The notes under the pieces: model-generated
Database searches by the model: none
What the model was told of the DNA's origin: nothing
What the model saw: only the letters and a program-made list of their open reading frames with translations
Assembly: GCA_900538885.1 (NCBI GenBank)
Contig: UQAI01000023.1
Span: 1 to 24,549 of the forward strand
DNA length: 24,549 nt
DNA from: an uncultured Mollicutes bacterium
GTDB taxonomy: Bacteria; Bacillota_I; Bacilli_A; ML615J-28; CAG-313
Direction: 5' to 3'
In this document: positions 15,582-21,920 of the stretch, piece by piece
Layout: each line of letters opens with the position of its first letter
Numbering within the stretch: the first letter of the stretch is position 1
Position numbers and translations under genes: made by a program

Positions 15582-16811
15582 ATGGCAAAATTGAATATTA
15601 GAGATTTAGATTTAAAAGGTAAAAGAGTGTTAATGCGTGTTGATTTTAACGTGCCAATGAAGGGTGGAGTTATCACAGACGACAATCGTATCGTTCAAGC
15701 ATTACCAACTATTAAGTATGCAATTGAACAAGGTGGTAAGGTAATTTTATTCTCTCACCTTGGTCGTATTAAAACTGCTGATGATTTAGCAAAAAATAGT
15801 TTAGCTCCTGTTGCGAAAAAATTAGAAGAATTATTAGGCCAACCTGTAAAGTTTGTTCCTGTAACTAGAGGTAAAGAACTAGAAGATGCAATTAGTGCCC
15901 TAAAAGAAGGCGATGTATTAATGTTTGAAAATACACGTTACGAAGATCTAGATGGTAAGAAAGAATCCAAAAATGACCCAGAACTTGGCGCATATTGGGC
16001 AAGTTTAGGCGATGTATTCGTTAATGATGCATTTGGTACAGCTCATCGTGCACATGCTTCAAATCAAGGTATTGCAAGTCATCATAAAAATGAAAGTGCT
16101 GCTGGTTTCTTACTAGAAAAAGAAATTAAGTTTATTGGTGGTGCAGTTGATAATCCTGCAATACCATTCGTTGCTATTTTAGGTGGTGCTAAAGTTAGTG
16201 ATAAAATATCTGTTATTGAAAACTTATTAAATAAGGCTGACAAAGTTATGATTTGTGGTGCTATGGCTTACACATTCTTTAAGGCTCAAGGTCTTGAAGT
16301 TGGTAAATCTAAATGTGAACCAGATTTCGTTGACTATGCAAAAGGCTTATTAGAAAAAGCAAAAGGTAAAATTATTTTACCAGTAGATGTAAAAGCTGTT
16401 GTAGTTTCAGATGAAGACTGTGCCGCAGACTTCTTTGGTGCAATTTCAAAAGCTGAAATTAGAGTTACTCCTGTAACTGAAATTAAGCCTGAAGAACAAG
16501 GCCTAGACTGTGGCCCTAAGACAATTGAACTTTTCGCAAAAGAACTTGAAGGTGCAAAAACAGTTGTATGGAACGGCCCTGCTGGTGTATTTGAAGTGGA
16601 AAAATTCGCTGTTGGAACAAAAGCAATTTGTGAAACACTTGCTAACCTTAAAGGTGCAACAACAATTATTGGTGGTGGTGACTCAGCCGCAGCCGCAATC
16701 TCAATGGGATATGAAAAGAAATTTACTCACATCTCAACTGGTGGAGGAGCAAGTCTTGAATATTTAGAAGGTAAAGAATTACCTGGTGTTGCTTGCTTAA
16801 CTGATAAATAG
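15582..16811 (+). CDS. pgk: Phosphoglycerate kinase
   Basis: Pgk converts 1,3-bisphosphoglycerate and ADP to 3-phosphoglycerate and ATP, the first ATP-yielding step of lower glycolysis. The N-terminal substrate site shows RVDFNVP and the FENTRY segment; the C-terminal nucleotide site shows KVSDKI, WNGPAGVFE and GGGDSAAA. Length, about 409 residues, is typical for Bacillota. Start choice is open by two codons: ATG 15576 is 4 nt and ATG 15582 is 10 nt from AAAGGG. 15582 gives the family-like MAKLNIRDL opening. Expression is probably high, given GGT/CGT-biased codons. It abuts tpiA. Confidence 0.97.
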   Translation: MAKLNIRDLDLKGKRVLMRVDFNVPMKGGVITDDNRIVQALPTIKYAIEQGGKVILFSHLGRIKTADDLAKNSLAPVAKKLEELLGQPVKFVPVTRGKELEDAISALKEGDVLMFENTRYEDLDGKKESKNDPELGAYWASLGDVFVNDAFGTAHRAHASNQGIASHHKNESAAGFLLEKEIKFIGGAVDNPAIPFVAILGGAKVSDKISVIENLLNKADKVMICGAMAYTFFKAQGLEVGKSKCEPDFVDYAKGLLEKAKGKIILPVDVKAVVVSDEDCAADFFGAISKAEIRVTPVTEIKPEEQGLDCGPKTIELFAKELEGAKTVVWNGPAGVFEVEKFAVGTKAICETLANLKGATTIIGGGDSAAAAISMGYEKKFTHISTGGGASLEYLEGKELPGVACLTDK

Positions 16812-16815
16812 GTGA
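16810..16815 (+). promoter_or_regulatory. Ribosome binding site deciding the tpiA start
   Basis: AGGTGA overlaps the pgk stop and lies 5 nt before ATG 16821, favouring that start over the in-frame GTG at 16812. Confidence 0.65.
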
Positions 16816-16820
16816 ATCAA

Positions 16821-17579
16821 ATGAGAAAACCAATAATTGCCGGCAACTGGAAAATGTTTAAAACAAGAGATGAAGCATTAGCATTTATTTATAAAGTAAA
16901 TGAAAATGTTCCAACTCAAGATTTAGTAGATAGTGTTATATGTGCTCCGTTTACTGTGCTTCGTTGCTTAGTTAAACGTCAAGGTGAAAACTTAAGAATC
17001 GGTGCTCAAAATATGCATTTTGAAGAACAAGGTGCTTTCACTGGTGAAATAGCTCCAAACATGTTAACCTCACTTGGTGTAGAATATGTTATCATAGGTC
17101 ATAGTGAAAGAAGAGCAATGTTTAATGAAACAGATGAAACAGTTAATAAAAAACTTCATGCGGCATTCAAACATGGTCTTACTCCAATCCTTTGTGTTGG
17201 TGAACATTTAGAAGAAAGAGAAACAGGTAAAACTGAAGAATTATTACACTATCAATTATTACATGATTTAGAAGGATTAACTGAAGAAGAAGTTAAAAAG
17301 TTAGTAATTGCTTATGAACCAATTTGGGCAATTGGTACAGGCAAAACAGCAACTCCAGAAATTGCGGATGAAACATGTGGTTATATTAGAAGCGTAGTTA
17401 AAGAAATGTATAATGAAGAAGTTAGTGAAGCTATAAGAATCCAATATGGTGGTAGCGTTAAAGTTAATAATATTGAAGCTTTAATGGCAAAACCTAATAT
17501 TGATGGAGCTTTAATTGGTGGAGCTAGTCTTATTCCTGAAGACTTTGTATATTTCACAAAAGTTGCGATTAACAAATAA
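16821..17579 (+). CDS. tpiA: Triosephosphate isomerase
   Basis: TpiA interconverts dihydroxyacetone phosphate and glyceraldehyde 3-phosphate. The 252-residue barrel shows catalytic K11 in AGNWKM, the electrophile H94 in GHSERR, the base E166 in AYEPIWAIGTG, and the phosphate loop YGGSV. Length is standard. The family-like MRKPIIAGNWKM opening and AGGTGA site choose ATG 16821 over GTG 16812. It directly follows pgk, a common pgk-tpiA pairing, and is ended by a terminator at 17589. Confidence 0.97.
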   Translation: MRKPIIAGNWKMFKTRDEALAFIYKVNENVPTQDLVDSVICAPFTVLRCLVKRQGENLRIGAQNMHFEEQGAFTGEIAPNMLTSLGVEYVIIGHSERRAMFNETDETVNKKLHAAFKHGLTPILCVGEHLEERETGKTEELLHYQLLHDLEGLTEEEVKKLVIAYEPIWAIGTGKTATPEIADETCGYIRSVVKEMYNEEVSEAIRIQYGGSVKVNNIEALMAKPNIDGALIGGASLIPEDFVYFTKVAINK

Positions 17580-17588
17580 ATATATATT

Positions 17589-17619
17589 AATGCGTAGGTT
17601 GTATAATTTACGCATTTTT
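17589..17619 (+). terminator. Terminator after tpiA
   Basis: Perfect 8-bp stem AATGCGTA (17589-17596) with TACGCATT (17609-17616), 12-nt loop, T-run 17615-17619. Confidence 0.7.
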
Positions 17620-17639
17620 ATGTTGCCATTGCAAAAGCA

Positions 17640-17668
17640 TTGATAAAACCTTAGGTTCATAATATAAT
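17640..17668 (+). promoter_or_regulatory. Promoter of the FN3 membrane protein gene
   Basis: TTGATA (17640-17645), 17-nt spacer, TATAAT (17663-17668). Near-consensus housekeeping promoter. Confidence 0.75.
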
Positions 17669-17695
17669 AATACTATAGAAAAAGTGGGGTAGATT

Positions 17696-18331
17696 ATGAA
17701 GGATAATAGATACCAAGAAATAAAAAAAGAAAATGATATACTACTAAGTCATTTAAGTAATAGATATCAAAATGTAGCAAACATATATATAAAAAAAGCA
17801 AGAGGATACGCAATTAAAAATGTTGATACAGAACTAAAAATACAAAATGTTTTAACTAAACTTGAAGATTATGATAGAAGGAATGTTTCTTTTTCTATTG
17901 CAATTCCAAATGAAACAGAGTTTATTGAAAGTAATATAAAAGAACTTTCCAAACAAGTTAAAGATCAAAATAGATGGAAAACAATTCTAGGCTTATCCCT
18001 AATTGGCCTTTTTATAATTGCTTGGTTTGTGATTAACATATGGATGCGTCAAGAAACTCCTAATCAAACTCCTCAAAATTTAAAGTATGAAGTAATATCC
18101 CCAACCGAAGTAAAAATATCATGGGATATAAACAATTTCGCAACAGAAGGTTATTACGTGTGGATGGTTGATGATACGAATAAAAAAACAGGTCCCTTTG
18201 AAATTAGTGAAAATGAATATATATTTATAGTAGAAGAAAACAAAACATATATATTCTATGTACAAACAATTGCTACTGAATTATTTGGCAAGTCTGAACC
18301 AGCAAAATTAGAATATTCAAACAAGGTGTGA
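17696..18331 (+). CDS. Single-pass membrane protein with extracellular FN3-like domain (211 aa)
   Basis: No confident family for the whole protein. The N-terminal ~95 residues are charged, partly helical and probably cytoplasmic, with a Lys/Asp/Glu-rich coiled-coil-like character and a conserved-looking IAIPNETEFIE segment. One membrane helix spans about 96-116. The C-terminal part (about 120-211) has the strand pattern of a fibronectin type III domain, with KISWD and YVWMVDD strands and a closing Y-x-F-Y-V-x-T-I. The charge pattern predicts N-in, C-out topology. The ribosome site is weak (GGGG). It has its own promoter and terminator. Role unknown; a surface or envelope role is inferred. Confidence 0.75.
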   Translation: MKDNRYQEIKKENDILLSHLSNRYQNVANIYIKKARGYAIKNVDTELKIQNVLTKLEDYDRRNVSFSIAIPNETEFIESNIKELSKQVKDQNRWKTILGLSLIGLFIIAWFVINIWMRQETPNQTPQNLKYEVISPTEVKISWDINNFATEGYYVWMVDDTNKKTGPFEISENEYIFIVEENKTYIFYVQTIATELFGKSEPAKLEYSNKV

Positions 18332-18346
18332 AAAATCACGCCTTTT
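18323..18346 (+). terminator. Terminator after the FN3 membrane protein gene
   Basis: 9-bp stem with one G-U: AAGGTGTGA (18323-18331) with TCACGCCTT (18336-18344), AAAA loop, four T. The TGA stop codon is part of the left arm. Confidence 0.75.
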
Positions 18347-18385
18347 AATTTGCAAAAATGTGGAAAACAAAAAGATTAATATATA

Positions 18386-18414
18386 TTGCAAAAAAGGACA
18401 AAATTTGCTATAAT
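18386..18414 (+). promoter_or_regulatory. Promoter of the GH18 lipoprotein gene
   Basis: TTGCAA (18386-18391), 17-nt spacer, TATAAT (18409-18414) with TG at 18406-18407 (extended -10). AAAGGAGG follows at 18423-18430, close to the predicted start of the transcript. Confidence 0.75.
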
Positions 18415-18437
18415 GTGTTTGTAAAGGAGGAATTTAC

Positions 18438-20954
18438 ATGAAAAAGACAATAAAGATAACGACACTAATGATATTCATGCTGTTGCTACTTGGTATCACA
18501 GCTTGTCAAAATGATAAGCCTAAACCTAATGATGATAAGAATATACAAGAAGTAATAGCAAAAATTGATAGTCTTCCTGATACAACATCTATTACTTTAG
18601 ATGATGAAGTAAAAGTGGGGGAAGCAAGAGCATTGTATGATGCTTTAACAGATGAAGAAAAAGGCAAAGTGACAAACTACAGCAAATTAATTTCACTTGA
18701 GTCTAAAATAAAAAAATTGAGGGATGCACAAAACATAATAGACTTGAAAGAAATGATTGACAAATTACCTGAACCAAATGATGTAACCATAAACGACAAA
18801 GAACAAATCGAAAAAGCAGTTGCTTTATTTGAATCTTTAAGTAATATTCAAAAAATTCAAATTACTAATTCCAAAAAACTTGAAGCAGTTCAAGCAACAT
18901 TACAAACAATTATTGATGAAATTAATAGACATAAAGCAAATGCTCAAGTAGTAATAAATGTAATTGAAAGTTTACCTACAGTAGAAAATGTTCAAATAAA
19001 GGATAAAAATGATGTAGAAAATGCTATGGATATATATAACAAACTAGATCAAGAAAGTAAACAATATGTAACAAATTATGATAAATTAGTAGCGCTACAA
19101 GCTAGAATTGCCGAATTAGAAGAAACAGCAAGACTTAAAGATTTAGCTAGTCCAATCATTAAATTAATAAATAACCTTCCATCAATTGATGTAATTTCTG
19201 TTGATGATAGTCCTGCTATTGAAAAAATTAGACAAGCTTATGACAAACTAGAAGCAGCAGCGAAAGCATATGTAACAAATTATAATACTTTTGTTGAACT
19301 AGAAGAAAAAGTTGAGGAATTAAAAAAACAGATAACAGATGAAAAATACACTGTTACATTTTATCCAAATGGTGGTAAAATTGTTGATTTGGTGCCTAGT
19401 TTGGATGGCACATATTATACTGCACAATATACAGGAATTGCAACATTACCAACTCCTACAAAAAGAGATTATATTTTCTTAGGTTGGTACAAAGATTCAA
19501 GTTTTACTATGGGTGCTTATACGATTGCTTCAGGTGAAGCAACATATTATGCAAAATGGGTATTAGATCAAAATAAAGTACTTTCATATGTTAGTGATAT
19601 CGCAACATCATATACTGAAGATGTTTTAATTACAAATGTAGACGGAGCTGAATATACATGGACTAGTTCAAATCCTGATTTATATGTAATAAAAGATGGA
19701 ATTGGAAAAGTTTCAAGAGCATATCAAACTCACCAAACTCAACAAGTTACAATTACTGTTAATGCGGTTTATGAAGATGGCACTCATGAAACATTATCTA
19801 AGGTAATTACTGTTAACCCGGTATTATATGAAAATCTTCCATCAACTCCCGTAGCAACATATTTTTCAACAAGTGCTCTATATGCATATAAACAATATAA
19901 TGAAAGATATCTAAAAGATGGAACGTTATTTTCTGAAACAACAAAAGAAACATTAGACATTATTTATTATTCATTTATAACAATTAATGCTAATGGTACT
20001 TGCCAATTAGATAATGCTATGTATGTTGATGAAGTGCTAAAATTAAAAGATTACAATGTAAGAGTAGTAGCTAGTGTCAATGGTGTTAATTCAACAAGTT
20101 GTAAATACTTTATGGATATAACAGCCGATAGCACTAAACGTAGAAACTTCGTTAAAAATTTACTAGACCTTGTTGATAGATATCATTTTGATGGCTTAGA
20201 TATTGACTGGGAAACAGTAAGTGATTCAATTAGAGTAGTAGCGTCAAGCCTAAATCTTTTAGTTCAAGAATTAAGAGAAGAAATGACAAAACGCCAAGCC
20301 GAAAATGGAACTCCATATTTCTTAAGTTGTGCAGTTCCAGCTAATTCTTGGGGTACAGTTTCATCAAGATTTGATTTTGTAACTCTTGATAAATACTTAG
20401 ATTACATTAATTTAATGTCATATGACATGAATAAGGCAAATGTAACAACTCACCTATCACCACTTTATGCTTCATCTAACGATAATGGTTATGGCTTTGG
20501 CTGTGTATATGGAGTTGAAAGACTTGTTAGTTTAGGCTTTTCAAGAAATAAATTAATTATTGGTAGTGCAGGTTATGGTAAAGCATATCGCATAACAGGA
20601 GTAAGTATTGGTGGTACATACCCTGCTCTTGGAGTAACAGGAACTCTAACTAAAATTAGTAATGTTCCTGGATCATTTGCGAGTGGAACGCTCTTTGGTA
20701 ATGGTATTCAATCAATAATTGAACAAGGCGATTATACCGAATATCATGAATACGATGCAAATGGACAATTTGTTGGTTCATATTTGTTCAATTCAAAAAC
20801 CGGAATATTTATATCTTTTGATAGTTCACTTGCGATAAAACAAAAATATAACTACGCCAAATCAATTCAAGGTGTTGGAATTATGTGCTGGTGTTATAGC
20901 GAAGATACTTCAGATCATGTAATCGATGCTATATATCAAGCTAAAAATAACTAA
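18438..20954 (+). CDS. Secreted GH18-family glycosidase lipoprotein with four repeats
   Basis: An 838-residue surface protein. A signal peptide with lipobox GITA-C23 anchors it in the membrane. Four degenerate repeats of 64-69 residues follow (about 36-298), each beginning near an LP pair (46, 110, 179, 247) and ending in a VTNY-type turn and helix. Next come an InlB/Flg_new-type beta repeat (about 304-374, ending in AKW) and an Ig-like segment (about 380-462). The C-terminal GH18 barrel (about 468-838) has the catalytic DGLDIDWE motif, D585 to acid E592, and MSYDM (660-664). GH18 enzymes hydrolyse chitin or N-glycan cores; which applies is unknown. The strong promoter and AAAGGAGG suggest high expression. 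Confidence 0.92.
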   Translation: MKKTIKITTLMIFMLLLLGITACQNDKPKPNDDKNIQEVIAKIDSLPDTTSITLDDEVKVGEARALYDALTDEEKGKVTNYSKLISLESKIKKLRDAQNIIDLKEMIDKLPEPNDVTINDKEQIEKAVALFESLSNIQKIQITNSKKLEAVQATLQTIIDEINRHKANAQVVINVIESLPTVENVQIKDKNDVENAMDIYNKLDQESKQYVTNYDKLVALQARIAELEETARLKDLASPIIKLINNLPSIDVISVDDSPAIEKIRQAYDKLEAAAKAYVTNYNTFVELEEKVEELKKQITDEKYTVTFYPNGGKIVDLVPSLDGTYYTAQYTGIATLPTPTKRDYIFLGWYKDSSFTMGAYTIASGEATYYAKWVLDQNKVLSYVSDIATSYTEDVLITNVDGAEYTWTSSNPDLYVIKDGIGKVSRAYQTHQTQQVTITVNAVYEDGTHETLSKVITVNPVLYENLPSTPVATYFSTSALYAYKQYNERYLKDGTLFSETTKETLDIIYYSFITINANGTCQLDNAMYVDEVLKLKDYNVRVVASVNGVNSTSCKYFMDITADSTKRRNFVKNLLDLVDRYHFDGLDIDWETVSDSIRVVASSLNLLVQELREEMTKRQAENGTPYFLSCAVPANSWGTVSSRFDFVTLDKYLDYINLMSYDMNKANVTTHLSPLYASSNDNGYGFGCVYGVERLVSLGFSRNKLIIGSAGYGKAYRITGVSIGGTYPALGVTGTLTKISNVPGSFASGTLFGNGIQSIIEQGDYTEYHEYDANGQFVGSYLFNSKTGIFISFDSSLAIKQKYNYAKSIQGVGIMCWCYSEDTSDHVIDAIYQAKNN

Positions 20955-20964
20955 GATATATCAT

Positions 20965-20993
20965 TTGACTTTTTTAGGAAAATTTGGTATAAT
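20965..20993 (+). promoter_or_regulatory. Promoter of rpsD
   Basis: TTGACT (20965-20970), 17-nt spacer and TATAAT (20988-20993) with TG at 20985-20986. Close to consensus, as expected for a ribosomal protein gene. Confidence 0.85.
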
Positions 20994-21000
20994 ACTAAAT

Positions 21001-21150
21001 GGTGCGATAAAGGCAGCGTTCATTAATTTATAAACTCTAGATTGTCACAATATCTTGGATGTAAGTAGTCTGGCTGCTTAGGCGAAAACAATTAGACAAC
21101 CTACTTTGTAAACGATAGTGAATTTTTATCCCCAACCCAAAAAATAAAAA
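21001..21150 (+). promoter_or_regulatory. Structured rpsD leader, probable S4 autoregulatory element
   Basis: About 165 nt separate the predicted start from the rpsD ATG. AGGCAGC (21011-21017) can pair with GCTGCTT (21073-21079), which lies in the loop of a second stem, AAGTAG (21063-21068) with CTACTT (21101-21106), flanked by TCT and AGA. This is a pseudoknot. GATAAA (21006-21011) can pair with TTTATC (21125-21130), possibly closing the element before AGGAGG. S4 binds leader pseudoknots in several bacteria, and the Bacillus rpsD leader is autoregulated; S4 binding here is inference. No terminator is seen, so control is likely at translation. Confidence 0.6.
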
Positions 21151-21167
21151 ATTAGGAGGAAAAAAGA

Positions 21168-21767
21168 ATGGCACGTTATACAGGCCCAACTTGGAAGCAA
21201 GCTAGAAGATTAAAATATTCAGTACTTGAAACAGGTAAAGAATTACAAAGACGTCCTTATGCTCCTGGTCAACATGGACAACGTCGTGCAAAACTTTCTG
21301 AATATGGTCTTCAATTACAAGAAAAACAAAAAGTTCGTTTCACTTATGGAATGACTGAAAAACAATTCCACAACCTTTTCTTAAAGGCTAGTAAAATGGA
21401 AGGTAAGAGTGGTGAAAACTTTATCTTCTTACTAGAATCAAGATTAGATAATTTAGTTTATCGTTTAGGATTTGCAACTACACGTCGTCAAGCTCGTCAA
21501 TTAGTTACTCATGGACATATCGTTGTTGATGGTAAAAAAGTTGATATAGCTTCATACCTATGCAAACCAGGTCAAACAATCGCTTTAAAAGAATCTTCAC
21601 GCAATCTTACTATTGTTAAAGAAGCTTTAGAAGCTACAGTTGCAAGACTTCCATTTGTTAGTTTTGATGATGCAAAAGGTGTAGGAACATTCGTTCGTTA
21701 CCCAGAAAGAACAGAAGTTCTTCCTGAAATTCACGAAAACCTAATCGTTGAATTCTACAACAGATAA
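21168..21767 (+). CDS. rpsD: 30S ribosomal protein uS4
   Basis: uS4 is a primary 16S rRNA-binding protein that starts assembly of the small-subunit body. The 199-residue protein has the MARYTGPTWK opening, RRPYAPGQHG, and the S4 RNA-binding domain around RLDNLVYRLGF and RRQARQLVTHGHI (about 90-150). The N-terminal region lacks the four-cysteine zinc site found in some uS4 forms, as in other zinc-free paralogues. AGGAGG lies about 9 nt before the ATG. It stands alone, as in other Bacillota, with its own promoter, structured leader and terminator. Confidence 0.98.
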   Translation: MARYTGPTWKQARRLKYSVLETGKELQRRPYAPGQHGQRRAKLSEYGLQLQEKQKVRFTYGMTEKQFHNLFLKASKMEGKSGENFIFLLESRLDNLVYRLGFATTRRQARQLVTHGHIVVDGKKVDIASYLCKPGQTIALKESSRNLTIVKEALEATVARLPFVSFDDAKGVGTFVRYPERTEVLPEIHENLIVEFYNR

Positions 21768-21788
21768 TAAATAAAAATAAGCAGTATA

Positions 21789-21820
21789 AATAAGCACAGT
21801 AAAATGTGCTTATTTTTTTT
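21789..21820 (+). terminator. Strong terminator after rpsD
   Basis: Perfect 10-bp stem AATAAGCACA (21789-21798) with TGTGCTTATT (21805-21814), 6-nt loop and eight T. Confidence 0.9.
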
Positions 21821-21872
21821 GGATTTATAAATCTACCTTTTAGAAGCTAAAGTTAGTACATATATATAAAAT

Positions 21873-21906
21873 AAAACCCCTATTCAGCAAAATACTGAAT
21901 AGAGGT
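21873..21906 (-). terminator. Terminator of the metallophosphatase gene
   Basis: On the minus strand, a 12-bp stem (one G-U) pairs 21895-21906 with 21876-21887 across a 7-nt loop, followed by four T, A and more T. It ends the converging minus-strand gene. Confidence 0.8.
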
Positions 21907-21920
21907 ATGTATTTTTTAAT

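Noticed and set aside
16812..16820. GTG start extending TpiA by three codons
   Set aside because: AGGTGA is properly spaced for ATG 16821, which gives the usual TpiA opening.
21001..21150. Leader region as an independent RNA such as 6S, SRP RNA or tmRNA
   Set aside because: It lacks the conserved SRP apical loop and tmRNA ends, and it is joined to rpsD without a terminator; a cis-acting leader explains it better.
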